Shown in pieces: positions 23,572 to 32,810 of a stretch of DNA of 64,000 nucleotides (positions are counted from its first letter, which is position 1; each line of letters opens with the position of its first letter). The stretch lies in assembly GCF_014451325.2 (NCBI RefSeq), contig NZ_JACSCH020000009.1, positions 216,176-280,175 of the forward strand, written 5' to 3'. This DNA comes from Streptomyces sp. CB02980. GTDB lineage: Bacteria; Actinomycetota; Actinomycetes; Streptomycetales; Streptomycetaceae. The notes under the pieces are model-generated. The model ran no database searches, was not told the DNA's origin, and worked only from the letters and a program-made list of their open reading frames with translations. A program made the position numbers and the translations under genes.

Positions 23572-26358
23572 TCACCAGGCCAGATCCTCCAGCGCGTCCA
23601 GATCCGGCACCGCCGTCACGACCGGTTCCGCGTCGTCCGCGCCCACCCGCAGCTCCGCCCAGATCGTCTTGCCGCGCCGGCCGTAGCGGGTGCCCCAGCG
23701 GTCCGCGTACTGCGCCACCAGATACAGCCCGCGCCCGCCCTCGTCCGTCGCCGCCGCGTGCCGCAGATGCGGCGAGGTGCTGCTGCCGTCCGACACCTCG
23801 CAGATCAGCGTCCGGTCGTGGAGCAGCCGTACCCGGACCGGGTCGGCCCCGTACCGCACCGCGTTCGTGATCAGTTCGCTGAGGACCAGCTCCGCTGTGA
23901 ACGCGAGCCCGTCGAGCCCCCACTCCGACAGCTTCGCCGCCGCCGCGTTCCGTACCGGCGAGACCGCCGACGGGTCGCGCGCCACCTCCCACTCCGCGAT
24001 CCGCTCGCGGTCGAGCAGCCGGGTGCGGGCCACGAGGAGAGCGATGTCGTCGCGCGGCGTGGGCGAGAGGAGGGTCGCGAGGACGTCCGCGCAGGTCTGC
24101 TCCGGGCTGCGGTCCGGGCGGGCGAGGGCGGACCGCAGCAGGCCGAGACCCGTGTCGAGGTCCCGCCCCCGGTCCTCCAGGAGCCCGTCAGTGAAGAGCA
24201 CCAGCTTGCTGCCCTCCGGCAGCAGCAGCTCCGTCGCCTCGAACGGCACATCGCCCAGACCAAGACCCAGCGGCAGCCCCGGCGCCAGCTCGGGGAAGTC
24301 CACCCGCCCGTCCGGAGCCACCAGGGCCGGTCCGGGATGGCCCGCGCTCGCCACCGTGCACACCCCCGACGCCGGGTCGTAGATCGCGTACAGGCAGGTC
24401 GCGCCGGTGATGCCCTCCTCCCGCCGGCGCTCCTCGCCGTCCGGCCCCTCCGACTCCCGGTCGTCGATCCGGCCCGTCAGCTCGTCGAGATGCCCGAGCA
24501 GCTCGTCCGGGGGCACGTCGAGGGTCGAGAAATTGTGCACCGCCGTCCGCAGCCGCCCCATGGTGGCCGCCGCGTGCAGTCCGTGCCCGACGACGTCCCC
24601 GACGACGAGCGCCACCCGCGCGCCCGGCAGCGGGATCACGTCGAACCAGTCGCCGCCCACCCCCGCCTTCGCCGGGAGATAGCGGTACGACACGTCCACC
24701 GCGCTCTGCAACGGCAGCACCCGGGGCAGCAGGCTCCGCTGGAGCGTCACCGCCATCGCGTGCTCCCGGGTGAACCGGCGCGCGTTGTCGATGGCGACCG
24801 CCGCCCGCGCCGCCAGCTCCTCCGCGAACGACAGGTCCTCCTCGCCGAACGGCTCGGGCGTGTCCGCGCGCCAGAAGTTGGCCATCCCCAGGACCACCCC
24901 ACGGGCCAGCAGCGGCACCGTGAGCAGCGAGTGCATGCCGTAGGCGAGAGCCTGCGCCGCCCCCTCCGGGTCCTGCTCCCGCCAGCCCTCCGCCGAGGCC
25001 AGCTCCGCCTGCGCCACCGCGTGCCCCGCGTTCAGGGCCGTCGCCATCGGGGTGCTGCGGACGTCGAACCGAATGGTGTCCCCGACCGGCTGGAGCGGCT
25101 GGTCGGGCCGCAGCCCGCTCAGCGCCGTCCGCCGCATCTCCGTGGTCGCCGGCGAGGACGAGGGCGGCTCCTCGCCGCGCAGCACCGGTTCGAGCAGCTC
25201 CACCGTCGCGAAGTCCGCGAACCGCGGCACCGCGACCTCCGCCAGCTCCTCCGCCGTCCGTACGACCTCCAGGGTCGTCCCGATCCGTACCCCCGCCTCG
25301 TAGAGCAGCTGGAGCCGGCCGCGGGCCACCGCCGCCCGGCCGCTCAGGGCGGCCAGCTCGGTGGTGTCCCGCATCGTCATCACGCAGCCGGACTCCCGTC
25401 CGGCCGGGAGCGTGGGCCGTACGCTCACCGCGAGGAGACGGTCGCCCGCCCGGTGCACCTCGTCCGTCGCCGACCGGCCCGACTCCAGGAGCTCGACCGT
25501 CCGGGCATCGAGTCCGAGCTCCGAGACGTGCCGCCGCTCCATGTCCGGCGTGAGGCCGAGCAGACGGCGCGCCTCGTCGTTGGCGAGCAGCAGCCGGCGG
25601 TCCGGGCCCACGATCAGCACGCCTTCGCGCACCGCGTGCAGGACCGCCTCGTGGTGCTCCTTCATCCGGGTCATCTCGGTCGGGCCGAGACCGTGCGTCT
25701 GCCGCCGCAGCCGCCGGCTCACCAGGGCGGCCCCGCCCACGGCGAGCACGAGCGCGCCGCCCGCGGCGCCGATGAGCAGCGGCAGCCGGTCCCGCACCGC
25801 GTCCGTGATGTTCTCCACCTCGACGCCGCTGGTGACCATGCCGACGATCCGGCCCTGGTCGGTCACGACGGGGACCACGGCCCGTACGGCGTCGTTGGGA
25901 GCGCCCCGGAACAGCTCCGTGTAGGACTCGCCGTCCACCACCGCCCGGCTGAGGTCGCCGGTCGCCCTGCGGCCGATCAGCTCCGGGTCCGAGTCGGTGT
26001 AGCGCACGCCGTCCCGGCTCAGGACGGCGATGAAGTCCACGCCCGTCGCCCGCCGGGTCTCCTCCGCCCGTTTCTGGAGCACGACCGTCGGATCGGGCGA
26101 GGCGAGCGCCGCGTCGACGCCGGGCGCCTTCGCGAAGGCCTCCGCGACCGCGAGCGAGCGGACCTCGGCGTCCCGCTGGGTGTCGCTGCGCGCCTGGTAG
26201 AACGTCACGAACACGGCCGCCGCGATCACCAGGAGCGCGATCAGCGCCTCCAGGGCGAACACCTGCCCGGCCACGCTCCGCAGCCCCGTCCCGCGCTCAC
26301 CGGGGCGCTTCCCCCGCGCCCCGGCACCCTTCCCGCCTGCCCCGTCCCGGGCCGTCAT
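23572..26358 (-). CDS. Membrane SpoIIE-type phosphatase: sensor-PAS-GAF-PP2C-HATPase
   Basis: 928 residues from ATG 26358, which overlaps the stop of the upstream phosphatase gene (ATGA). Order of domains: basic N-terminus; TM1 about 31-52 (LIALLVIAAAVFVTF); an external PDC/CitA-like sensor about 55-190 (VDFIAVLSRDGVRYTDSD); TM2 about 193-215; PAS about 235-345; GAF about 375-540; SpoIIE/PP2C phosphatase about 560-780 (GGDWFDVIPL, VVGDVVGHG, LVLFTDGLLEDRG, RDDIALLVAR with metal aspartates); and a C-terminal HATPase anti-sigma-kinase-like domain (ELVLSELITNAVRYG, GRGLYLVAQYADRWG). Such proteins dephosphorylate anti-anti-sigma factors in response to a signal. Phosphatase and kinase modules in one chain suggest a complete switch. 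Confidence 0.9.
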   Translation of the reverse strand: MTARDGAGGKGAGARGKRPGERGTGLRSVAGQVFALEALIALLVIAAAVFVTFYQARSDTQRDAEVRSLAVAEAFAKAPGVDAALASPDPTVVLQKRAEETRRATGVDFIAVLSRDGVRYTDSDPELIGRRATGDLSRAVVDGESYTELFRGAPNDAVRAVVPVVTDQGRIVGMVTSGVEVENITDAVRDRLPLLIGAAGGALVLAVGGAALVSRRLRRQTHGLGPTEMTRMKEHHEAVLHAVREGVLIVGPDRRLLLANDEARRLLGLTPDMERRHVSELGLDARTVELLESGRSATDEVHRAGDRLLAVSVRPTLPAGRESGCVMTMRDTTELAALSGRAAVARGRLQLLYEAGVRIGTTLEVVRTAEELAEVAVPRFADFATVELLEPVLRGEEPPSSSPATTEMRRTALSGLRPDQPLQPVGDTIRFDVRSTPMATALNAGHAVAQAELASAEGWREQDPEGAAQALAYGMHSLLTVPLLARGVVLGMANFWRADTPEPFGEEDLSFAEELAARAAVAIDNARRFTREHAMAVTLQRSLLPRVLPLQSAVDVSYRYLPAKAGVGGDWFDVIPLPGARVALVVGDVVGHGLHAAATMGRLRTAVHNFSTLDVPPDELLGHLDELTGRIDDRESEGPDGEERRREEGITGATCLYAIYDPASGVCTVASAGHPGPALVAPDGRVDFPELAPGLPLGLGLGDVPFEATELLLPEGSKLVLFTDGLLEDRGRDLDTGLGLLRSALARPDRSPEQTCADVLATLLSPTPRDDIALLVARTRLLDRERIAEWEVARDPSAVSPVRNAAAAKLSEWGLDGLAFTAELVLSELITNAVRYGADPVRVRLLHDRTLICEVSDGSSTSPHLRHAAATDEGGRGLYLVAQYADRWGTRYGRRGKTIWAELRVGADDAEPVVTAVPDLDALEDLAW

Positions 26359-28457
26359 CCCGTGCTCCGGGCGATGAGCAGCGCCACGTCGTCCGCCGCG
26401 CCGGGCCGGCGCAGTGCCCGGAGGAGTTCGTCGCAGGTCTCCTCGAGGGGCCCGCGCATGTCGTCGAGGAGGCCCACGAGCAGCGCGAGCCGCTCGTCGA
26501 TCGCGTCGTGGCGGGTCTCGATCAGACCGTCCGTGTAGAGCACGAGCCGGTCCCCCGGCCGGAAGGGCACCCGGGTCGTACGGAACGTGCCGCCGCCCAC
26601 CCCCAGGGGCACCCCCGGCGGTACGGTCACCAGCTCGGCCGGGCCGTCCGCCGGGACCCGTACCGGCGGCAGGTGCCCGGCGTTCGAGATCCGGCACCGG
26701 CCGAGGGCCGGGTCGTACACGGCGAAGAGACAGGTCGCGATGTAGTGCTCCAGGCCCGCCGTGATCCGGTCCAGATGCCGAAGGACCTGGGCGGGCGGGA
26801 GATCGAGGTCGGCGAACGCGCAGGTGGCGGTCCGCAGCCGGCCCATCGTCGCCGCCGCGTCGATCCCGCTCCCCATCACGTCCCCGACCACCAGCGCCGT
26901 CTTGTCGTCGGGCAGCGGGATCACGTCGTACCAGTCGCCCCCGACCTCGCTCGACGCCTGCGCGGGCTGGTAGCGGGCCGCGACCTCCAGACCCGCCCGA
27001 TCCGGCGGCACGCCCGGCAGCAGGCTGCGCTGGAGCGTCACCGCCGAGTTCCGCACGCTCTGGTACCAGCGCGCGTTGTCGATGCTCACCGCCGCGCGGG
27101 CCGCGAGTTCCGTCGCGAGCAGCACGTCGTCCCCGTCGAAGGGCAGCCGGTTGCGGTCCCGCTTGAGGTCGAGCGCGCCGAGCACCTCGCCGCGCGCGAT
27201 CAGCGGCACCGCCAGATACGAGTGCACCCCCGCCCGGGCGAGCAGCTCCGCCGCCTCGGGGTTCCGCGCGATCCGGGACAGGTCGCCGGGGCCGATGTGC
27301 TCCACCAGGACGGGCAGCCCGGTGTGCACACACCGGGTGACGAGCCGGTCGGCCCCGTACATGGTGATCGCCCCGGGCGGGTCCGCCGCCGGCAGGGCCT
27401 CCGTCCGGCCCGCGGCCTTGACCGCCAGCGCCCGGAACAGTTCGGGCCCCTCCTCCGGCGCGCCGGGTCTGCGCAGGGCGAGGACGGAGTCGAGGACGTC
27501 GACGGCGGCGATGTCGGCGAGCTCCGGCACCACCACGGAGGCGAGCTCGTCGGCCGTCTTCTCCACCTCCAGGGTGGTGCCGACCCGGGCCGAGGCGTCG
27601 GCGATGAGGGCGAGCCGCCGCCGGGACCGGTCGGCGTCCGCGTCCGCCCGCATCCGCTCGGTCACGTCGATCACGGAGGCGGCGACCCCCAGGATCCGGT
27701 TCTCCGGCCCTTCCAGGCGGTAGAAGGACAGCGACCAGGCGTGATCGTGGTCCGGGTCGGCCGGGGTCCGTCCGACGGTGGGATGGTCGAGCAGCGGTGT
27801 GCCCGTCGCCAGGACGGAGCGCAGCGCCGCCTCGAGGGTCGGGGCGTCGACCTCGGGCACCATCTCGCCGATCCGCCGTCCCAGGTGCAGCGCGGCCGGG
27901 ATCCCGTTGATGCGTTCCAGGGCCGGGTTCACCAGGACGTAGCGCAGCTCGGTGTCCAGGACGGCGAGGCCGATCGGGGACTGGGACACCAGCCGGTCGG
28001 AGAGCGCGAGCTCGGCCTCGACCCGTTCGACGGCGGAGCGGTCGGCGGCGATCCCGAGCGCGTACAGACCCCCCAGGTCGTCGGTGAGCCGCATGTTGCG
28101 GAACTCCACGTTCCGAACGCTGCCGTCCTTGTGCCGCACGGGGAAGACGCCCGCCCAGGTCGTGCCCTCGCGCAGCACCTCGCCGAAGAGGCGCTTCGCC
28201 TCCTCCCGGTGGTCCGTGCCGACGACCAGCCGGGCCATGTACTGGCCCAGGGCCTCGTCGGCGCGGAAGCCGAAGAGGTCCTCGGCCTGCGGGCTCCAGA
28301 GCACGATCCGGCCGTGCGCGTCGATGACGACGGCGGCGACCCCCAGTACGTCGAGGAGGCCCTTGCCGTCCAGGGGCACCCCGACCCGCCCCGTCGTCCC
28401 CGGGAAGGAACCGGCCGTCACACTGCCCTCCTCCCGCCGCGCCGCGCTTTCTTCCAT
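26355..28457 (-). CDS. SpoIIE-type phosphatase: PAS-PAS-GAF-PP2C
   Basis: 700 residues from ATG 28457; a longer in-frame start at 28526 is rejected because it would translate the terminator hairpin of the preceding gene. Domains: PAS about 35-150 (IVLWSPQAEDLFGF), PAS about 160-275 (SQSPIGLAVLDTELRYVLVN, shortened), GAF about 300-465, and SpoIIE/PP2C about 490-695 with GGDWYDVIPL, VVGDVMGSG, LVLYTDGLIETR and ADDVALLIAR. There is no HATPase domain, unlike the coupled downstream partner. It is a cytosolic sensor phosphatase, probably acting on a STAS-type antagonist; no STAS gene is nearby. Confidence 0.9.
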   Translation of the reverse strand: MEESAARREEGSVTAGSFPGTTGRVGVPLDGKGLLDVLGVAAVVIDAHGRIVLWSPQAEDLFGFRADEALGQYMARLVVGTDHREEAKRLFGEVLREGTTWAGVFPVRHKDGSVRNVEFRNMRLTDDLGGLYALGIAADRSAVERVEAELALSDRLVSQSPIGLAVLDTELRYVLVNPALERINGIPAALHLGRRIGEMVPEVDAPTLEAALRSVLATGTPLLDHPTVGRTPADPDHDHAWSLSFYRLEGPENRILGVAASVIDVTERMRADADADRSRRRLALIADASARVGTTLEVEKTADELASVVVPELADIAAVDVLDSVLALRRPGAPEEGPELFRALAVKAAGRTEALPAADPPGAITMYGADRLVTRCVHTGLPVLVEHIGPGDLSRIARNPEAAELLARAGVHSYLAVPLIARGEVLGALDLKRDRNRLPFDGDDVLLATELAARAAVSIDNARWYQSVRNSAVTLQRSLLPGVPPDRAGLEVAARYQPAQASSEVGGDWYDVIPLPDDKTALVVGDVMGSGIDAAATMGRLRTATCAFADLDLPPAQVLRHLDRITAGLEHYIATCLFAVYDPALGRCRISNAGHLPPVRVPADGPAELVTVPPGVPLGVGGGTFRTTRVPFRPGDRLVLYTDGLIETRHDAIDERLALLVGLLDDMRGPLEETCDELLRALRRPGAADDVALLIARSTG

Positions 28458-28492
28458 GCTCGCCGCCCACCGGTCGCCCCGCACCGCGAGCG

Positions 28493-28534
28493 CCGCGGGG
28501 GTGCCCGGCCCGACCGGACGGGACACCCCCGCGG
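28493..28534 (-). terminator. Terminator after the MFS gene
   Basis: An 11-bp perfect stem (28493-28503 with 28524-28534), extendable with one bulge, about 17 bases beyond the MFS stop. Its presence supports the shorter start of the SpoIIE-type gene. Confidence 0.7.
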
Positions 28535-28550
28535 GGCGGAGACGGAGCCG

Positions 28551-29747
28551 TCAGCCGGCCGGGACGGACGCGTCCCCGGCACTCGGCTCCCGGTCGCGCC
28601 CGCGCCGCCCCCGTACCGCGACCGCCGCCGCCCATCCCGTCCCCGCGAGCGCGAGCAGCGGCAGCAGGACGCGGACGTCGACCAGGGCGACCAGACCGGC
28701 GCCGAGGGCGAGGGCCAGCGCGTTCGGGGCCATGACCAGGGTGTGCGCGGTGGCCGCCACCCGGCCCACCGCCTCCGCGGGCGCCTCCCGCTGCACGGCC
28801 GTCACCACCGCCACGAGCACCCACGGCATCCCCAGGCCGATGGCCGCGCTCGCCGCCAGGGCCGTCGCCTCGTACGGCAGCGCCCGTACGCCCACCGCCA
28901 CCGCGAACAGGGCGAGACCGGCGGCGGCGAGCGCCCGCTCGGGGATCCTGCGCAGCAGCGGGCCGGTGACCAGCCCCGCGAGGACCGAGCCCACGCCCTG
29001 CACCGCGTAGAGCACACCGGCGTACGCGGGGGCGTGCCCGAGCCCCCGGTCGACGACCGCGTAGATCGCGGCCCCGTTCACCCCGGCGAGCAGCATCGTG
29101 AACGCGCCCGTCGCGACCAGTGGCCGCAGGACCGGCGAGGCGAAGAGCAGCCGGGCGCCCTCGGTGGTCTCCCGCCACCAGTGCCGGGACTCCGGCCGTG
29201 CCGGGCGCTCCTCCCGTACGGGGATCAGCGCGAAGAGGCCGGCCGCGAGCGCGAAGCTCGCCGCGTCGAGCAGCGCGACGGTCCCGCCGCCGTACGCGGC
29301 GAAGAGACCCGCCGCCGCGAGCGGGGCGATCAGCTTCGTCGACTCGTTCGCGGTCATCCGCAGCCCGTTGAAGGTGCCGAGCCGCTTCTCGTCCATGACG
29401 GTTCCGACCAGGGCCTGCTCCGCCGCCTCGTGGACGGCGCCCTGCGCCCCGTACACGACCAGGACGGCGAAGAGCAGCCACACCCGGTCGGCCGAGTCCA
29501 CCCACAGGAGGACCGGGAGGAGCGCGGCCATCGCCAGGTCGAGGACGATCAGGAGCGGCCGCCGCCGCACCCGGTCCGCGAGCGTGCCGAGCAGCGGCCC
29601 GAGGAGAACGGGCGCCCAGAGGGCGAAGGCGGCCAGGGCCGCGAGACTGTCGGAGCCCGTCAGAGATTTGACCCAGATCCCGGAGACCAGCCACATCGCC
29701 GTCGTACCGAATCCGGACACGACGACACCTGTCAGATACCAGCGCAT
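28551..29747 (-). CDS. MFS transporter (MFS_3 type)
   Basis: 398 residues from ATG 29747 (a GTG two codons earlier, 29753, is also possible). About 12 membrane segments; the loop-2/3 consensus LGTLADRVRRRPLL is clear, and GTFNGLRMTANESTKLIAP and the mid-protein loop with RHWWRETTEGARLLFASPVL match the enterobactin/macrolide exporter-like MFS_3 group. It is likely an efflux pump; the substrate is unknown. It has no coupled regulator, though a palindromic CCTCC-CTA-GGAGG lies about 40 bases upstream of the start. Confidence 0.88.
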   Translation of the reverse strand: MRWYLTGVVVSGFGTTAMWLVSGIWVKSLTGSDSLAALAAFALWAPVLLGPLLGTLADRVRRRPLLIVLDLAMAALLPVLLWVDSADRVWLLFAVLVVYGAQGAVHEAAEQALVGTVMDEKRLGTFNGLRMTANESTKLIAPLAAAGLFAAYGGGTVALLDAASFALAAGLFALIPVREERPARPESRHWWRETTEGARLLFASPVLRPLVATGAFTMLLAGVNGAAIYAVVDRGLGHAPAYAGVLYAVQGVGSVLAGLVTGPLLRRIPERALAAAGLALFAVAVGVRALPYEATALAASAAIGLGMPWVLVAVVTAVQREAPAEAVGRVAATAHTLVMAPNALALALGAGLVALVDVRVLLPLLALAGTGWAAAVAVRGRRGRDREPSAGDASVPAG

Positions 29748-29841
29748 GGCCACAGGCTGGTCTCTGAGGTGGCCCCGGGGGATCGGGCATCCTCCCTAGG
29801 AGGTCGGGGAGGTGCCCACCTTCCCCCTCAGGGGCCGGGCG

Positions 29842-30282
29842 TCACGCGCCGGCCCCCTGCTCCTCGTACGGAGGCTCCGCGTGCGCCTTCTCGTACCGCA
29901 GGGCGAGCCCCGTCACCACCGCGCCCAGGCCCTCCCACAGGCCCACGCCCAGGAATCCGGCCGGGGCGCGGCCGCTGACGACCGCGAGGGTGAAGACCGC
30001 GCAGGTGAGGAGCCGGAAGGGGACCGTCCAGCGGAAGAACGGCTTCCAGTCGGCGAGCGCGGCAAGGACGTAGTAGACGCCCATGTTGAGCGCGGCCATC
30101 GAGGAGGCGGTGAGGAAGACGAGCGTGTGGTCGCCGTCCGCGCGCTCGCCGTCGGGCACCGGCTCGAAGCCCATCACCGTGAGCAGCGCGTCCGGTACGA
30201 CCAGGCCCACCACGCCCAGTACGGCGGCGAGCACGCCGAAGACCGCGATCGTCCAGCCGGACAGGGAACGGGGCAGGCGCAC
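29842..30282 (-). CDS. Small integral membrane protein, 146 residues, unknown
   Basis: GTG start at 30282 with GGAGG upstream. Four predicted membrane segments: about 10-30 (TIAVFGVLAAVLGVVGLVVP), 55-78 (VFLTASSMAALNMGVYYVLAA, shortened), 85-105 (FRLLTCAVFTLAVVSG) and 108-127 (FLGVGLWEGLGAVVTGLAL). The C-terminus is short and charged. Similar four-helix proteins of unknown role are common in actinomycetes; I do not assign a function. Confidence 0.7.
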   Translation of the reverse strand: MRLPRSLSGWTIAVFGVLAAVLGVVGLVVPDALLTVMGFEPVPDGERADGDHTLVFLTASSMAALNMGVYYVLAALADWKPFFRWTVPFRLLTCAVFTLAVVSGRAPAGFLGVGLWEGLGAVVTGLALRYEKAHAEPPYEEQGAGA

Positions 30283-30446
30283 GGCGGTCCTCCGCGAGGT
30301 AGTGCAGGATCAGCGGTTCGGTGAACGAGCTTCGAATGCGTGCTCGGTCGCGAGCGTGACCCTGCATATCGCGTGACGGGCCCCGACGGCCAATCGGGGC
30401 CCGGCTCACGTCACTTCACGGCTCCTGCTCCCGTCATTTCTCGGCG

Positions 30447-30492
30447 CCCGCCCAGGTCGCCTCACCGCTCCCGCCCAGGTCGCCTCACGGCT
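30447..30492. repeat. Tandem 23-bp direct repeat
   Basis: Two adjacent copies (30447-30469, 30470-30492) of a unit beginning CCCGCCCAGGTCGCCTCAC differ by one base. They lie in the 220-base non-coding stretch between the small membrane protein and the end of the penicillin-binding protein gene. Confidence 0.75.
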
Positions 30493-30502
30493 CCCGGCCG
30501 TC

Positions 30503-31951
30503 TCATTTCAGTGCCGCCGCCATCATCTTCTGCGCCACCGGGGCCGCCAGCCCGTTGCCGCTGACCTCGGAGCGGGCCGCGCCCGAGTCCTCGATCAGCA
30601 CCGCGACGGCCACCTGCTTCCCGGTCGAGGGGTCCTTCGCGTACGAGGTGAACCAGGCGTACGGCGTCTTGCTGTTGTTCTCACCGTGCTGTGCGGTACC
30701 CGTCTTGCCGCCGACCTCGGCCCCACTGACGGCCGCGTTGGTGCCGGTGCCCTCCTCGACCACGGTCCGCATCGCGCTGCGCAGCTGCTCGGCCGTCGAC
30801 GAGGAGACGATCCGCTCGCTGTCGCCGTCCTTGAAGGTCGTGAGCGGGTCGCCGTCGGAGTCGACGACCTCCGACACCACGTGCGGCGCGGCCAGCAGAC
30901 CGTCGTTGGCGATCGCCGCCGACACCATCGCCATCTGCAGCGGGGTGGCGGTCACGTCGAACTGGCCGATGCCGGTCAGCGCCGTCTGCGCCTTGTCCAT
31001 GCCGGACGGGTAGACGCTCGCGTAGGCGCGGACCGGGACGTCGAGCTCGGCGTCGTTGAAGCCGAACTTCTCCGCCATCGCCTTCACCTTGTCCTGCCCC
31101 AGGTCGGCCGCCATCTTGGCGAAGACGTTGTTGCAGGAGTAGCGGAGCGCGGTGCGGATCGTCGCGTTCTCGCAGGGCGCGGACGCGTTCTCGTTCTTCA
31201 GCACGGTCCGGGTGTTCGGCAGGGTGTACGGGTCGGGGCTCTCCGTCGCCGTGTCCACCGAGCCGTACAGACCGTCCTCCAGGGCCGCCGCGGCGACGAC
31301 CAGCTTGAAGGTGGAGCCGGGCGGCAGCGGCTGGCGCAGCGCCCGGTTGACCAGCGGCTTGTCCTCGTCGGTGGTCAGTGCCTTCCACGCGTCGCCGTCC
31401 GTGGTCCCGGAGATCTTCGACGGGTCGTAGGACGGGGTCGAGACCATCGCGAGGATGCGGCCGGTGGCCGGGTCGACGGCGACGGCCGCGCCCTTGGTGT
31501 CCCCGAGTGCCCGGTAGGCGGCCTTCTGCACGTCCGGGTCGATCGTGGTGACGACCGTGCCCGGCTGCTGCTGCTTGCGGGTGAGGGCGTCGAGCGGGTT
31601 CTTCAGCCGGTCGTCGGTGCCGTCGAGGACGTCCGAGTAGATGCCCTCCAGCTGGGTGGCGCCGTACGCCTGTGAGCTGTAACCGGTCACCGCCGCGTAC
31701 AGCTCGCCGTCCGTGTACGTACGGCGGTACTCGAGGTCCGTTCCCTCCGTCTTCTTCGAGCCGGTGACCGGCGAACCGGCCACGACGATGTTCCCGAGCG
31801 GCTGCGCGTACTGCGCGATCGTCTTCCGCCGGTTCTTCTTGTCGTCCGCGAGCGCCTTCCCCTCGTACGCCTGCACCCAGGTGGCCCGGCCCAGCAGGGC
31901 GAGCACCAGGAGCAGCACGAAGACCGAGGTGCGCCTGATCGTCTTGTTCAT
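30503..31951 (-). CDS. Class B penicillin-binding protein (monofunctional transpeptidase)
   Basis: 482 residues from ATG 31951. An N-terminal signal anchor (residues 9-24, VFVLLLVLALLGRATW) is followed by a dimerisation/non-penicillin-binding domain and the transpeptidase domain with all three active-site boxes: STFK (about residue 213), SCN (about 268) and KTGT (about 415). There is no PASTA domain. It cross-links peptidoglycan outside the membrane; the PbpA-like form of Streptomyces is usually non-essential and linked to hyphal or spore-wall growth. From memory S. coelicolor SCO1875 is the syntenic secreted PBP. Confidence 0.9.
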   Translation of the reverse strand: MNKTIRRTSVFVLLLVLALLGRATWVQAYEGKALADDKKNRRKTIAQYAQPLGNIVVAGSPVTGSKKTEGTDLEYRRTYTDGELYAAVTGYSSQAYGATQLEGIYSDVLDGTDDRLKNPLDALTRKQQQPGTVVTTIDPDVQKAAYRALGDTKGAAVAVDPATGRILAMVSTPSYDPSKISGTTDGDAWKALTTDEDKPLVNRALRQPLPPGSTFKLVVAAAALEDGLYGSVDTATESPDPYTLPNTRTVLKNENASAPCENATIRTALRYSCNNVFAKMAADLGQDKVKAMAEKFGFNDAELDVPVRAYASVYPSGMDKAQTALTGIGQFDVTATPLQMAMVSAAIANDGLLAAPHVVSEVVDSDGDPLTTFKDGDSERIVSSSTAEQLRSAMRTVVEEGTGTNAAVSGAEVGGKTGTAQHGENNSKTPYAWFTSYAKDPSTGKQVAVAVLIEDSGAARSEVSGNGLAAPVAQKMMAAALK

Positions 31952-32040
31952 CGCACTTGTGGGGACGAACGGCTCGGTGGGGGACGTTCCGGATGTGGCC
32001 GGTTTCTCAGCGAACCTTCATGCGGGGCGGGCGTCGGTGT

Positions 32041-32134
32041 GGCCGCCGTCACCCGGCGTACGAGACGCGCCGGCCGCCGTCACCCTGCCGCACAAGATGC
32101 GCCGGCCGCCGTCACCCCGCCGTACGAGCCGGGC
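32041..32134. repeat. Three tandem copies of a 31-32-bp repeat
   Basis: The core GGCCGCCGTCACCC recurs at 32041-32054, 32072-32085 and 32104-32117, with related sequence (GCGTACGAGACGC-like) in between. The array is 3' of the response regulator and 5' of the PBP gene. Confidence 0.75.
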
Positions 32135-32150
32135 GTCCGGGCGCTCGCCG

Positions 32151-32810
32151 TCATCCCGTCCGCACGAACCCCGACTCGTACGCCAGGATCACCGCCTGCG
32201 TGCGGTCGCGGGCGCCCGACTTCGCCAGGACCGATGCCACGTGCGTCTTGACCGTGGCCGCGCCGACGCCCATCCGGCCCGCGATCTCCGCGTTCGTGAG
32301 GCCCGTCGCCACCAGGCGCAGCACCTCCGCCTCCCGCTCGGTGAGCCGCGCCACCCAGGGTGGTGCCACCGGCGGGCGGTTGCGGGCGTGCTCGGCGGCC
32401 AGCCCGCGTACCGCCGCCGGGTAGAGCAGCGAGTCGCTCCGGGCGACCAGCCGGACCGCGCTCACCAGCTCCTCCGCCGCCGCCCGCTTGAGGAGGAAGC
32501 CGGCCGCGCCGACGCGCAGCGCGTCGTACACGTACGCGTCGTTCTCGAAGGTGGTCACCACCACGATCCGGGGCGGCTCCGTCATCCCCGCGAGGATCTG
32601 CTCGGTGGCCCGGATGCCGTCGATCTCCGGCATCCGTACGTCCATGAGGACGACGTCCGGCCGCTCGGCCCGCACCACCGACACCGCCTCGGCGCCGGTG
32701 GCCGCCTCGCCGACGACCTCCAGGTCCGGCTCCGCGTCGAGGATGACCCGCAGGGCCGTCCGCACCATCCGCTCGTCGTCGGCGAGCACGATCCTGACGG
32801 GGGCGCTCAT
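32151..32810 (-). CDS. NarL/LuxR-type response regulator
   Basis: 219 residues from ATG 32810, overlapping the kinase stop (ATGA). Receiver domain about 5-120: acidic pair in VLADDE, phosphorylated aspartate in VVLMDVRMPEIDG, threonine in VVVTTFEND and lysine in GFLLKRAAAEEL. C-terminal LuxR helix-turn-helix at about 150-212: LTEREAEVLRLVATGLTNAE (shortened) and VGAATVKTHVASVL. It is the cognate partner of the coupled histidine kinase. Confidence 0.93.
   Translation of the reverse strand: MSAPVRIVLADDERMVRTALRVILDAEPDLEVVGEAATGAEAVSVVRAERPDVVLMDVRMPEIDGIRATEQILAGMTEPPRIVVVTTFENDAYVYDALRVGAAGFLLKRAAAEELVSAVRLVARSDSLLYPAAVRGLAAEHARNRPPVAPPWVARLTEREAEVLRLVATGLTNAEIAGRMGVGAATVKTHVASVLAKSGARDRTQAVILAYESGFVRTG

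Noticed and set aside
22372..26538. Very long plus-strand open frame (over 1,300 codons) opposite the amidohydrolase and phosphatase genes
   Set aside because: It is a high-G+C shadow: composition is Arg/Gly/His-rich without domains, while the minus strand encodes clear conserved proteins.
26359..29790. Upstream extension of the minus-strand phosphatase frame to about 2,070 residues
   Set aside because: The extension is low-complexity shadow sequence over the second phosphatase and the MFS gene; the real start is at 26358 with an ATGA overlap.
32041..32134. CRISPR-like repeats
   Set aside because: Three units of 31-32 bp are directly tandem, with no unique spacers and no cas genes.
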